64,000 nt of DNA from Luteibacter yeojuensis (GTDB lineage: Bacteria > Pseudomonadota > Gammaproteobacteria > Xanthomonadales > Rhodanobacteraceae). Below, in pieces: positions 50,175 to 58,670 of this stretch. The DNA lies in NCBI RefSeq assembly GCF_011742875.1, contig NZ_JAAQTL010000001.1, positions 3,162,001 to 3,226,000 on the forward strand, given 5' to 3'. How positions within the stretch are numbered: the first letter of the stretch is position 1; each line of letters opens with the position of its first letter. The notes beneath the pieces were generated by a model. It had not been told where the DNA came from. It searched no databases and was given only the letters and a program-made list of their open reading frames with translations. The position numbers were made by a program, and so were the translations under genes.

Positions 50175-51170
50175 ATGATCCCATTCTCGGTGCTCGACCT
50201 CTCCCCCGTCGTCCGCGGCGCCACGCCCGGCGACGCGCTGCGCAACTCGCGCGACCTGGCCATCCATGCCGAGGCGCTGGGCTTCCATCGCTACTGGCTC
50301 GCCGAGCACCACAACATGACCGGTATCGCCAGCGCGGCCACGTCGATCGTGATCGGCTACGTCGCGGAAGCGACAAAGACGATCCGCGTCGGCTCCGGCG
50401 GCATCATGCTGCCCAACCATGCGCCGCTGGTGATCGCAGAGCAGTTCGGAACGCTCGCCTCGCTGTACCCCGGGCGCATCGACCTCGGTCTGGGCCGTGC
50501 GCCGGGCACCGACCAGGGCACGGCGCGCGCCCTGCGCCGGGCGCTCGGCCCGAGCGACGACCGCTTCCCCGACGACGTGCAGGAACTGCAGTTCTTCCTG
50601 GGCCCGCAGCAGCCGAACCAGACCGTGCGTGCGGTGCCGGGCATGGATACCAATGTACCCATCTGGTTGCTCGGCTCGAGCCTGTTCAGCGCGCGGCTGG
50701 CCGCGGAACTGGGCTTGCCGTTCGCGTTCGCCTCGCACTTCGCGCCCGACCTGATGATGAAGGCGCTCGAGGTCTACAGGACGATGTTCCGGCCTTCCGA
50801 AGCGCTGGCGAAGCCGTACGCGATGCTCGGCATCAACGTCGTGGCCGCCGATACCGACGAAGAGGCGCGTCGTCTGTTCACCTCGCAACAGCAGGCGTTC
50901 TGGAACCTGCGCCGTGGCGCACCGGGCCAGCTGCCGCCGCCAGTGAATTCCATGGACGGCGTGTGGACGCCGATGGAAAAGGCCCAGGTGGACCACGCAC
51001 TGTCCTGCGCCGTCGTCGGTTCGCCGGATACCGTGCGCGAGGGACTGGCGGCCTTCATCGGGCGTACCGGCGCGGACGAAATCATCATCACCGCGCAGAT
51101 CTTCGACCACGAGGCGCGCAAGCGTTCGTACGGCATCGTGGCCGGGCAGCGCGCGAAGCTGGCTGCCTGA
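50175..51170 (+). CDS. Luciferase-like flavin-dependent oxidoreductase (LLM class)
   Basis: 331 residues, TIM-barrel monooxygenase of the MsnO8-type group. [20 protein letters not shown] at the start, [30 protein letters not shown] and [17 protein letters not shown] are the family blocks, and the end carries [16 protein letters not shown]. It would use FMN and a reductase to oxidise an unknown small molecule. ATG at 50175. The PIN-domain gene begins five bases after its stop. Confidence 0.9.
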   Translation: MIPFSVLDLSPVVRGATPGDALRNSRDLAIHAEALGFHRYWLAEHHNMTGIASAATSIVIGYVAEATKTIRVGSGGIMLPNHAPLVIAEQFGTLASLYPGRIDLGLGRAPGTDQGTARALRRALGPSDDRFPDDVQELQFFLGPQQPNQTVRAVPGMDTNVPIWLLGSSLFSARLAAELGLPFAFASHFAPDLMMKALEVYRTMFRPSEALAKPYAMLGINVVAADTDEEARRLFTSQQQAFWNLRRGAPGQLPPPVNSMDGVWTPMEKAQVDHALSCAVVGSPDTVREGLAAFIGRTGADEIIITAQIFDHEARKRSYGIVAGQRAKLAA

Positions 51171-51174
51171 TCCG

Positions 51175-51603
51175 GTGCGGGTCGTCCTCGACACGAATGT
51201 CTGCCTGGATGCGTTCGTCTTCGACGATCCGCGTGCCGCGACCCTCGTCGCGGCACTGGCGTCGGGCGACGTGCAGGCGGTGACACGCGAGGATTGCCGC
51301 GACGAGTGGCTGGCGGTACTGGCCTATCCGCTGCTGAAGCTGGACGACGCGCGCCGTGCGGCCGCCATCGCACGGTTCGACGCGCTGGTGACCTTGCTGC
51401 CTGCCGCGGAGCCGGTGGCGAAGCCGCCGCGCTGCCGCGATCGCGACGACCAGAAGTTCCTGGAGCTCGCCGCTGCCGCGGGTGCGGCGGTGCTGTTCTC
51501 GCGCGACGCCGAAGTGTTGCGTCTCGGCCGCCGCACACGGCGCGACGGCCTCTTTGCCATCATGAAACCCGAAGACTGGCAAGGAGCCGCCGCGTTCTCG
51601 TAG
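51175..51603 (+). CDS. PIN-domain protein (putative toxin, PIN_3/COG1569 type)
   Basis: 142 residues. Acidic metal-binding positions of a PIN ribonuclease are visible: D6 in VLDTNVCLDAF, an acidic pair in REDCRDEW, and RDRDDQKFLELA near residue 95, with LFSRDAEVL near the end. GTG start five bases after the oxidoreductase stop. No small antitoxin gene lies next to it, so the usual toxin-antitoxin reading is unsupported; it may be a housekeeping nuclease or depend on a distant partner. The TAG stop is the first three bases of the following palindrome. Confidence 0.8.
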   Translation: MRVVLDTNVCLDAFVFDDPRAATLVAALASGDVQAVTREDCRDEWLAVLAYPLLKLDDARRAAAIARFDALVTLLPAAEPVAKPPRCRDRDDQKFLELAAAAGAAVLFSRDAEVLRLGRRTRRDGLFAIMKPEDWQGAAAFS

Positions 51604-51674
51604 GAGCCGCTACAGCGGCGAGGCAAGCTCGCGACATCGTGGCAGGAATACCTCGCCGATATAGCGGCTCCTAC
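51601..51674. repeat. REP-like palindrome between convergent genes
   Basis: TAGGAGCCGCTACAGCGGCG and CCGATATAGCGGCTCCTA. The left TAG ends the PIN-domain gene; the DUF6348-like gene ends 11 bases beyond the right arm. Confidence 0.85.
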
Positions 51675-51684
51675 GACGTCGTCG

Positions 51685-52332
51685 TCAGTCCGCCGGCAGC
51701 AGCGCGATGAAATTGCGCAGGCTGTAATACCGTTCGTGCTGCGGCCAGTCCACGGAGGCGATGGCCTTGTGCCCGGCCGCCCAGGGTTCGTTGTCCAGCA
51801 GCACTTCCACCTGGTTCTTCCCGTCGCCGACGTTTCCGTAGAACACGCGTATCCAGTGCACGTCGCCGGTGAGCGGCGCCGTGGCGATGGCGGCTTCCAG
51901 CGCCGACAGGCCGTCCTCGGGAATCTCCATCGGCGCGTCCTTCTCGCCGCGCAGCGTGAAGTCGCCGATATAGGCGGTGAAGCGCTGTCCACCCGCGACG
52001 AGTTCACGCACGCCGAGCTTGCGGCCGTTGACCGTATGCCAGCAAGCCGCGAGCACGACATGGAAGTCGTTGCGCGCAAAACTGTCGAGCGCGTCGCGGC
52101 AACCTTCCTTGCCCTTGCCGATACCGCCGAAGCTCTCCTCGATGGTGCGTTCCTCGTCGAGAACGATGTCGATGTCGAGACGGCCCATGCCACCTTCCTT
52201 GTCTTCGTGCCAGATGCCGCGAATGGCGGGGAAATCCTCGCCTTCGGTGAGCAGCCAGTCTTCGTCGGCCTCGAGGGCGATGCCGTTGTCGGCGAAAAGA
52301 TCGATCAGGTAGTTCTGGATGAGGCGGTCCAT
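51685..52332 (-). CDS. Conserved hypothetical protein (DUF6348-like)
   Basis: A 215-residue acidic cytoplasmic protein with no signal peptide or membrane segment. Segments such as WLLTEGEDFPAIRG, GRLDIDIVLDEERTIEESF, FVVLAACWHTVNG-like (here FHVVLAACWHTVNGRK), YIGDFTLRGE and HWIRVFYGNVGDGK match my recollection of the DUF6348 family, which has no known function and is sometimes found near polymorphic toxin loci. The ribosome site before the ATG at 52332 is poor. Same strand as the DUF72 gene upstream, 38 bases away. Confidence 0.6.
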   Translation of the reverse strand: MDRLIQNYLIDLFADNGIALEADEDWLLTEGEDFPAIRGIWHEDKEGGMGRLDIDIVLDEERTIEESFGGIGKGKEGCRDALDSFARNDFHVVLAACWHTVNGRKLGVRELVAGGQRFTAYIGDFTLRGEKDAPMEIPEDGLSALEAAIATAPLTGDVHWIRVFYGNVGDGKNQVEVLLDNEPWAAGHKAIASVDWPQHERYYSLRNFIALLPAD

Positions 52333-52370
52333 GGAGCGTCCGTCGGGAGGAAAGGGGTGAGTCGGGTGTT

Positions 52371-53201
52371 TCAAGCGGTGCCGGCGTGCCGCGCGAGCGC
52401 GACCGCCGCGGCCGGATTGCGTTCCTTCGCTGCGGAAATGAAGTAGATGAACACGTCTTTCGGCGCGCCGTCGCGTTGAACGGCCCCGATATGCGGCAGG
52501 TCCGCGGGATCGCCGCCCTCGGCCCAGGTCTTCGCGCGCGCGGCCCATTTCTTCAGCTCGGCGGCCGGGTAACCGTTGGTTTCCGACGACACGCTGCGCA
52601 TCAGGCGCGCATAGACGAAGGGGCCGGTGAGATCGGCGAGCGAGGGGTATTTCGGCGAGTCGGTGAACACCGTCGCCACGCCCCGCTCGCGCGCGAGATC
52701 CAGCCAGCGCTCGTCCATGAAGCTCTCGTGGCGCACTTCCACGGCGTGTCGCAGCGCGACGCCGCCGTGCTTCTCCGGCAGGAGGTCGAGGAAAGCGGCG
52801 ACATCGTCCGGATCGAAGCGGCGCGTGGGCATGAACTGCCAGAGCAGCGGCCCGAGGCGCTCGCCCAGGGCGACGGCACCGTCGAGGAAGCCGCGCACGC
52901 GCGCGCCCGTCCCGGCGAGGGCGCGCGCCTGCACGATGAGCCGTGGCGCCTTTACCGAAAAGATGAAGTCCCCGGGCGTCTGCGCGGCCCATTTCTCGTA
53001 GGTGGACGCATCGGGGGCGCGATAGTAGGTGCCGTTGATTTCAATGGCGCCGACTTTCCGGCTGGCATATTCCAGTTCGCGCTTCTGCACGAGGCCTTCC
53101 GGATAGAAGACGCCGCGCCAGGGCGGGAAGACCCACCCGCCCATGCCGGTGCGGATGTCTCCGGTTGCCCCGTCGTCGCTTCGAACGTGTTTCGTCGCCA
53201 T
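52371..53201 (-). CDS. DUF72 (YecE-like) family protein
   Basis: A 276-residue TIM-barrel-like protein. IRTGMGGWVFPPWRGVFYPEG at the N-terminus, IEINGTYYRAPDASTYEKWAAQTPGDFIFSVKAP, GPLLWQFMPTRRFD, AVEVRHESFMDERW and a late FIYFISAAKERNPAAA are the DUF72 blocks. Function is unknown, although structure suggests a nucleic-acid or sugar-phosphate-related enzyme. It precedes the DUF6348-like gene on the same strand and is divergent from the response regulator. Confidence 0.9.
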   Translation of the reverse strand: MATKHVRSDDGATGDIRTGMGGWVFPPWRGVFYPEGLVQKRELEYASRKVGAIEINGTYYRAPDASTYEKWAAQTPGDFIFSVKAPRLIVQARALAGTGARVRGFLDGAVALGERLGPLLWQFMPTRRFDPDDVAAFLDLLPEKHGGVALRHAVEVRHESFMDERWLDLARERGVATVFTDSPKYPSLADLTGPFVYARLMRSVSSETNGYPAAELKKWAARAKTWAEGGDPADLPHIGAVQRDGAPKDVFIYFISAAKERNPAAAVALARHAGTA

Positions 53202-53299
53202 GGCCGCGATGCTCGCAGGAGTGGAGTGGAGGGTGTGTACAAGCGGACCGTCGAAAGTTTGCGCGATACTCGCCGTTCCGAGTTTCCCGTGTAGCGACC

Positions 53300-53920
53300 A
53301 TGCCGTCCATCCGTATCCTGACCGTCGACGACCATCCCCTCCTGCGCGAAGGCATCGCCGCGGTGATCGAGGGGCACGAGGGTCTCGAACTGGTCGCGGA
53401 AGCGAGCACCGGCGAGGAAGCGATCGAGCGCTACCGGGAGCACCAGCCCGACCTTACGCTGATGGACCTGCAAATGCCGGGCATGGGTGGCATTGCGGCG
53501 ATCGAGGCCATCCGCGCGGAGTTTCCCGAGGCACGGATCCTCGTCCTCACGACCTACCGGGGCGACGTGCAGGCCCTGCGCGCATTCCGGGCCGGGGCCC
53601 AGGGCTACCTGCTGAAGAGCGAGCTGCGCAAGGACATGCTGGCGACGATCCAGCAGATCATGCAGGGGAAGAAGCGCATTCCCGAAGAGATCGCGCAGGA
53701 GATGGCGGGTCATGCCGACGACGATGAGCTCACCCCGCGCGAGACCCAGGTCCTGACCCACGTGGCCCGCGGCGAGGCCAATCGGGACGTCGCCAGCGCG
53801 CTCGGTATCGCCGAGGAAACGGTGAAGGCACACATGAAGAGCATCCTGGCGAAGCTCCAGGCCAACGACCGCACCCATGCCGTGGCGATCGCCCTGCGCC
53901 GGGGAATCATCGAACTCTGA
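53300..53920 (+). CDS. NarL/LuxR-type response regulator, orphan
   Basis: 206 residues. Receiver domain with the DD pair in TVDDHPLLREG, phosphorylation site D56 in LTLMDLQMPGMGG, and the Lys in GYLLKSELRK; a LuxR-type helix-turn-helix at about 143-200 (LTPRETQVLTHVARGEANRDVA, EETVKAHMKSILAKL). ATG at 53300. All residues needed for phosphorylation are present, but no histidine kinase gene is in the neighbourhood, so its input is unknown. A palindromic element follows its stop. Confidence 0.92.
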   Translation: MPSIRILTVDDHPLLREGIAAVIEGHEGLELVAEASTGEEAIERYREHQPDLTLMDLQMPGMGGIAAIEAIRAEFPEARILVLTTYRGDVQALRAFRAGAQGYLLKSELRKDMLATIQQIMQGKKRIPEEIAQEMAGHADDDELTPRETQVLTHVARGEANRDVASALGIAEETVKAHMKSILAKLQANDRTHAVAIALRRGIIEL

Positions 53921-53936
53921 ACTGCCCACACACTTG

Positions 53937-53989
53937 CAGGAGCCGCTATAGCGGCGAGAAGCCCACGGAGCGATGAAGCGGCTCCCACG
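53937..53989. repeat. Short REP-like palindrome
   Basis: GGAGCCGCTATAGCGGCGAG and GATGAAGCGGCTCCC around a ~15-base middle: a truncated element whose right half is the shorter 'gcggctccc' type. Confidence 0.75.
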
Positions 53990-54016
53990 AAGACAGTTGC
54001 TACGGGGCGAGTGGAT

Positions 54017-54514
54017 TCAGGAAAGGGTCGTCGGCTGCGCGAACGGCAGCGGGGCGGCCCCGGTCGCCACCACGGCCGTATCGGCGCGCGGGCCGGCGTC
54101 GCCTTCGCCGTCCACCACGAGCAGGATGCGGCCGGCCTCGATCTCCGCCTCGAACTTCTGCCGGACCGGATCCGGCGCGGCGGACCCGGTGAGGGCGCCG
54201 GTCCAGCCACCCATGAGCGCGGCGGCGGCGGTCACTCCCAAGGCCCCGGCGAAGGTCACGCCGAGCGGAGGTATCGCCATGGCCACCAGCCCCGCCAGCA
54301 GGCCGGTGGCGCCGCCCTGGGCCAGGCCCCGCACGGCGGCGGGCATGAAGTCGCTGTGCTCGTCCTTGCGGCCCTCGGGAATCTTGTCCAGTTCGATGTC
54401 GTGCCTGGCGATCAGGGACAGGTCCTCGTCGGCCACGCCAGCCTTGCGGGCCGCCGCCAGCGCGTGGCGGGCCTGGGCGAGGTCGGTCGTGCTGTAGACG
54501 CGGCGGGTTTTCAT
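54017..54514 (-). CDS. Glycine-rich membrane-associated stress-type protein
   Basis: 165 residues. A soluble N-terminus (MKTRRVYSTTDLAQARHALAAARKAGVADEDLSLIARHDIE) resembles a small nucleotide-like fold that recurs in general-stress proteins. A Gly/Ala-rich hydrophobic stretch, GLAQGGATGLLAGLVAMAIPPLGVTFAGALGVTAAAALMGG (about 73-113), follows, likely a hairpin in the membrane; then an acidic soluble end. The layout matches DUF1269-like or 'magnesium transporter-like' glycine-zipper proteins of unknown function. ATG at 54514. Confidence 0.6.
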   Translation of the reverse strand: MKTRRVYSTTDLAQARHALAAARKAGVADEDLSLIARHDIELDKIPEGRKDEHSDFMPAAVRGLAQGGATGLLAGLVAMAIPPLGVTFAGALGVTAAAALMGGWTGALTGSAAPDPVRQKFEAEIEAGRILLVVDGEGDAGPRADTAVVATGAAPLPFAQPTTLS

Positions 54515-54582
54515 CGCGGCTCCTGGGGGACGGATTCGAAGGCCATGGTTTCCTCCGCCCGGTCGATCCGGTGTGAACGGCG

Positions 54583-55557
54583 TCAGGCGCGTGCGTGTGC
54601 GTGGCGTTTGCGATAGTCCGCCGGGGTGACGCCGAGCCGGCGCACGAAGGCACGCCGCAGTCCGTTGGTATCGGCGTAACCGAGGCGCGCGGCCACCCGC
54701 TTGGGCGATTCCTGCCCGTCCTCCAGAAGGCGCCGCGCGGCCTCGATGCGCATGGCCTCGACGAAATCCCCCGGGGTCATGCCGACGTCGTGGCGGAAGA
54801 TCCGGGCGAAGTGCCGGGCGCTCATGCCCATCCGCGCCGCCATCGAGGCGACCGAATGGTCGTCCCCCGGGTGTGCCGCGACGTAGCGTTGCAGCTCCTG
54901 AAGGGCACCCCGCCCCGCGGGTGCCGCCGCGCCACGCCGGCTGAACTGCATCTGCCCTCCTGGCCGGCGATAGAAGACGACCAGTTCGGCGGCCACGGCC
55001 ATGGCGACATCCCGTCCCAGGTCCTCTTCGACCAGGGCAATGGCCAGGTCCATGCCGGCGGTGACACCGGCGGCCGTGCAAACCGGGCCGTCGCGCACGA
55101 CGAAGGCATCCGCCTCGACGGTGAGCGACGGGTGGCGCCCGGCGAGCAGCTGGGCCACCTTCCAATGGGTCGTGACGCGGCGGCCGTCGAGCAGGCCGGT
55201 ACGCGCGAAGAGCAAGGCTCCGCTGCAGATGGAGCCATACCGCCGTGCCCGGCTGGCCTGCCGCTGCAACCAGGCCACGACGCTCAGGTCCACCGCCGCG
55301 TTCGCGAGATCGGGCGATCCCGCCACCAGGAGGGTATCGAGGCGGTCGGGTTCGTCGTGGATGCTGGCATCGGGCAGGAACCGCATGCCGGAGGAAGCCG
55401 TGACGGCCAAGGGCGCGGCACCCACCGTCACCACCCGGTAGACCTCGCGACCCGTCTGCCGGTTGGCCTCCGCGAAGACGTCCGCCGGCCCGGACACGTC
55501 GAGCATCTGCACGCCCGGTGGGGCGAGGATGGCGATGGTGAGTGGCGGCGTCCGCAT
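54583..55557 (-). CDS. GlxA-type regulator (DJ-1/PfpI domain plus AraC helix-turn-helix)
   Basis: 324 residues. N-terminal class I amidotransferase-like domain (residues 5-180; GVQMLDVSGPADVFAEANR, nucleophile-elbow YGSICSGALLFARTG with Cys, and TTHWKVAQLL) and C-terminal AraC-type DNA-binding domain (about 225-318; VASMAARMGMSARHFARIFR, VAARLGYADTNGLRRAFVRR). Such proteins activate or repress adjacent catabolic genes in response to a metabolite. Its start is 98 bases from the divergent HD-domain gene, which makes that gene the likely target. Confidence 0.93.
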   Translation of the reverse strand: MRTPPLTIAILAPPGVQMLDVSGPADVFAEANRQTGREVYRVVTVGAAPLAVTASSGMRFLPDASIHDEPDRLDTLLVAGSPDLANAAVDLSVVAWLQRQASRARRYGSICSGALLFARTGLLDGRRVTTHWKVAQLLAGRHPSLTVEADAFVVRDGPVCTAAGVTAGMDLAIALVEEDLGRDVAMAVAAELVVFYRRPGGQMQFSRRGAAAPAGRGALQELQRYVAAHPGDDHSVASMAARMGMSARHFARIFRHDVGMTPGDFVEAMRIEAARRLLEDGQESPKRVAARLGYADTNGLRRAFVRRLGVTPADYRKRHAHARA

Positions 55558-55654
55558 GGGCTGCGATATGGCTGAAATTGCTACTTCACGTCAAATTATG
55601 CCGAACCGGGGCGGGGATTCAATAGGTCCACCTCATCCACCACGGTCCACCGTC

Positions 55655-56302
55655 ATGCAAACGATCGAACGCGTCGCCGGCATCGCCGTACCCGACAGCG
55701 CCCTGGCCCGCGAAATCACCGAATGGGTCCGCGATACCGAAACCGAGCTGCTGTACCACCATTCCCGTCGGGTCTTCTTCTTCGCCGCCCTCACCGGCGA
55801 GGCGAAGGCGCTGAAGTACGACCCGGAGCTGCTCTATGCGGCCGCCATGTTCCACGACATGGGCCTGATGCCCGCGCACGCGAGCAAGGACAAGCGCTTC
55901 GAGGTGGACGGCGCGGACACGGCCCGCGATTTCCTGCGGGGCAAGGGCGTGTCCGAAGCCGACATCGACACGGTATGGACGGCGATCGCACTGCACACCA
56001 CACCGGGCATCCCGACCTACATGAAGCCGGAAATCGCCCTGCTGACCGCGGGCGTGGAAATGGACGTGCTCGGCCTGGGCTTCGCGAACGTCGACAGTGC
56101 CGCCCGCGAGACGGTGGCGGACGTCCACCCGCGTGGCACGGCGTTCAAGCAGGGCATCGTCGATGCCTTCTACAACGGCATCCGGAACAAGCCCGGGACG
56201 ACCTTCGGCAACGTCAAGGCCGACGTCATGGCGTACAAGGAGCCGAACTTCCAGCGCACGGACTTCGTCCAGTGCATCCTGCACAACCACTGGCCGACCT
56301 GA
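55655..56302 (+). CDS. HD-domain hydrolase, cyanamide-hydratase-like
   Basis: 215 residues. HD-type metal-binding residues are visible: His in ELLYHHSRRVFFFA, His-Asp in AAMFHDMGLMP, and later His in IALHTTPGIP with an acidic partner after it. The pattern TELLYHHSRRVF...KYDPELLYAAAMFHDMGL resembles cyanamide hydratase and other small-molecule HD enzymes more than nucleotide phosphohydrolases. Substrate unknown. ATG at 55655. Divergent from the GlxA-type regulator, which probably controls it. A half palindrome follows. Confidence 0.85.
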   Translation: MQTIERVAGIAVPDSALAREITEWVRDTETELLYHHSRRVFFFAALTGEAKALKYDPELLYAAAMFHDMGLMPAHASKDKRFEVDGADTARDFLRGKGVSEADIDTVWTAIALHTTPGIPTYMKPEIALLTAGVEMDVLGLGFANVDSAARETVADVHPRGTAFKQGIVDAFYNGIRNKPGTTFGNVKADVMAYKEPNFQRTDFVQCILHNHWPT

Positions 56303-56306
56303 GTTC

Positions 56307-56331
56307 CAGGAGCCGCCATGGCGGTTCCCGC
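56307..56331. repeat. REP-like half-element after the HD gene
   Basis: AGGAGCCGCCATGGCGGTTCC, a short self-complementary unit five bases beyond the HD stop codon. There is no second arm. Confidence 0.6.
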
Positions 56332-56395
56332 AGCCGGCGCGGACTCGGGGCGGTGGCGGGGACGGGCGCCGGAAATCGGACGATGTATTTGATCT

Positions 56396-56405
56396 GATAA
56401 TCATT
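56396..56405. promoter_or_regulatory. Fur-box core before the siderophore-type receptor
   Basis: GATAATCATT inside TTGATCTGATAATCATTCGC, matching the centre of the GATAATGATAATCATTATC Fur consensus, 48 bases before the receptor ATG and in the only AT-rich patch of this intergenic region. The outer bases are degenerate. Confidence 0.65.
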
Positions 56406-56452
56406 CGCACTTACGATTGGCGATCTTTGCTCGTCCTCAGGTTGCCGTCTCC

Positions 56453-58669
56453 ATGCGTTTTCGCCCCACCGCGCTCGCCCTGGCCCTCGCCGGTGCCTTT
56501 TCGGCGCACCCTGCCCTGGCCCGGGCCCAGCAGTCCCCACCTCCCGCCGCCGAGCTGGAGGGGGTCAAGGTCGTCGGCAACTGGCTGGGCGACGCTGCCC
56601 TGAACACGGTCGTCGACCACCCCGGCGCGCGTACCGTCGTACGCCGCGAGGACCTGCGCGAGGCCGGGGCGGTGAACCTGCGCGACGCACTGCGTCGCAT
56701 CCCGGGTGTGCAGGTGCAGGAAAGCAACGGGACGGGCGGCAGCGACGTCTCGCTGAACGTGGGCGTGCGCGGCCTCACCGCGCGTCTCTCGCCGCGGTCC
56801 ACCATCCTGCTCGATGGCGTACCCATCGCCGTGGCGCCGTATGGGCAGCCGCAGGTCTCCATGGCGCCGGTGGGCCTGGGCAACATCGAGGCCGTCGACG
56901 TGGTCCGCGGCGGCGGTTCCGTCCGCTATGGGCCGCAGAACGTGGGCGGGATCATCAACTTCGTGACGCGCGCGATCCCGGAGACCTTCGGGGGCAGCGC
57001 CGGCGTGCAATTCCAGGGCTCCGAACACGGCGGCATCCGCACGAACACGAATGCCTTCGTCGGCGGTACCGCGAGCAACGGCCTCGGCGTGGCCCTGCTC
57101 TACAACGGGCTGCACGGACCGGGCTTCCGCGAGCGCGAAGACAACGAGAGCATCGACGACGTGATGTTGAAGGCGAAGTACGCCTTCTCCCCCGAAGACA
57201 CGCTCACCGGCAGCATCCACCATTACGACGGACAGGCAGGCATGCCGGGCGGCCTCAACCAGGCCGACTACGATGCGGACCCGTTCCAGTCGCGCCGCCC
57301 GTTCGACGATTTCCACGGTCGCCGGACCGATTACGTGCTGAAGTACAGCCATGTGGACGACCGCCGCAGCTTCGAGGTGCAGTCGTACTATTCGGACAGC
57401 TTCCGCGGCAGCCATATCGAAACGATCGCCCGTAACGCCGACGACAGCTACACGCACCAGCTCAACGCCTATCCGCGGAACTACCACGTGTTCGCGATCG
57501 AGCCGCGCTATTCGCAGCTGTTCGACTGGGGACAGGTCACGCACGAGATCGGCGTGGGCTACCGCTACACGAAGGAAGCGATGCACGAGCGCACGCTGCG
57601 CAACAACAAGTACGTCTCCGACCTCCCGTATACGCCCTACGACAGCTTCCCTTACGGCGGCCCGTACGTGCTTTCCGGCAACAACACCGGCAGCAACGAG
57701 GCGCATGCGTTCTACGTCGACGACACGATCAACGCGGGCAACTGGACCATCACGCCCGGCATCCGTTACGAACGGATCGACAGCGAGTGGCAGGCACATC
57801 CCGGCCGCACGGTGGTGGTGAAGGGTCCGACCGAGCGGCGGAAGAGCTATTCGAAGCCGCTGCCGTCGCTGAACGTGATCTACCACGTGACCGATGCCTT
57901 GAGGGTCTACGCCAATGCGGAAACCTCGTTCGGTTCGTTGCAGTACTTCCAGATCGGCCAGAAGGATTCGAACAACCGGTTCGCCGCTGGCCTGGAGCCG
58001 GAGACGGCGCGCACTTACGAGATCGGCACGCGCTACGACACGAAGGCCTGGGGCGGCGAGATCACCCTGTTCCGCATCAACTTCGACCACGAGTTGCAGC
58101 TCGTCGGCAAGCTGCCGGGCGTGGCGGATTCGCACGACGGCTGGACCAGCCTCGGCGCGACGACGCACAAAGGCATCGAGTCCGCGGCACATATGGACCT
58201 CGGCGAGTTCAGCGATGCGCTGCATGGCCTCACGCTCTGGGGAACGGCCACGTATACGCACGCCTTCTACAGGCACGGCTCGTTCGAGGGACGCGACCTT
58301 CCGTTCTATTCGCGGCGCACGGCCAACCTCGGCCTGCGTTACGGCATCGCGCAGTGGACGTTCAACCTCGACGCATTCTCGCAGTCGCGGCAGCACTCGC
58401 CGGGTTCGCCGAGCTTCGATCCCGCGCATCCCACGGAGTACGTTACCGAACCCTCGCCGGAAGGCGATCTCGGCGACATTCCCGGCTGGACCACGTGGAA
58501 CGCGCGCGCCGAATACGCCTTCGGCCCGAGCCTCTCGAACCTGCGCCTCGGCGTGGGCGTGAAGAACCTCGCGGACAAGCGCTACTTCACGCGCTCCACC
58601 GACAACAACGACGGCATCTACGTCGGCATGCCGCGCACCTGGTTCGTCCAGGCCTCGGTGGATTTCTGA
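56453..58669 (+). CDS. TonB-dependent ferric siderophore receptor (FecA-like)
   Basis: A 738-residue outer-membrane receptor. Signal peptide to ALARA; TonB-box-like LEGVKVVGNW; plug with LRDALRRIPGVQVQESNGTGGSDVSLNVGVRGL and VDVVRGGGSVRYGPQNVGGIINFVTR; barrel ending TWFVQASVDF. The plug wording is that of FecA-type ferric citrate/dicitrate receptors. The ATG at 56453 begins the signal peptide; a frame starting at 56417 adds 12 residues over the Fur site region. A Fur-box core upstream and a PepSY membrane protein immediately downstream (one base between stop and ATG) support iron uptake. No FecI/FecR regulators are adjacent and the N-terminal signalling extension is absent. Confidence 0.9.
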   Translation: MRFRPTALALALAGAFSAHPALARAQQSPPPAAELEGVKVVGNWLGDAALNTVVDHPGARTVVRREDLREAGAVNLRDALRRIPGVQVQESNGTGGSDVSLNVGVRGLTARLSPRSTILLDGVPIAVAPYGQPQVSMAPVGLGNIEAVDVVRGGGSVRYGPQNVGGIINFVTRAIPETFGGSAGVQFQGSEHGGIRTNTNAFVGGTASNGLGVALLYNGLHGPGFREREDNESIDDVMLKAKYAFSPEDTLTGSIHHYDGQAGMPGGLNQADYDADPFQSRRPFDDFHGRRTDYVLKYSHVDDRRSFEVQSYYSDSFRGSHIETIARNADDSYTHQLNAYPRNYHVFAIEPRYSQLFDWGQVTHEIGVGYRYTKEAMHERTLRNNKYVSDLPYTPYDSFPYGGPYVLSGNNTGSNEAHAFYVDDTINAGNWTITPGIRYERIDSEWQAHPGRTVVVKGPTERRKSYSKPLPSLNVIYHVTDALRVYANAETSFGSLQYFQIGQKDSNNRFAAGLEPETARTYEIGTRYDTKAWGGEITLFRINFDHELQLVGKLPGVADSHDGWTSLGATTHKGIESAAHMDLGEFSDALHGLTLWGTATYTHAFYRHGSFEGRDLPFYSRRTANLGLRYGIAQWTFNLDAFSQSRQHSPGSPSFDPAHPTEYVTEPSPEGDLGDIPGWTTWNARAEYAFGPSLSNLRLGVGVKNLADKRYFTRSTDNNDGIYVGMPRTWFVQASVDF

Positions 58670-58670
58670 C

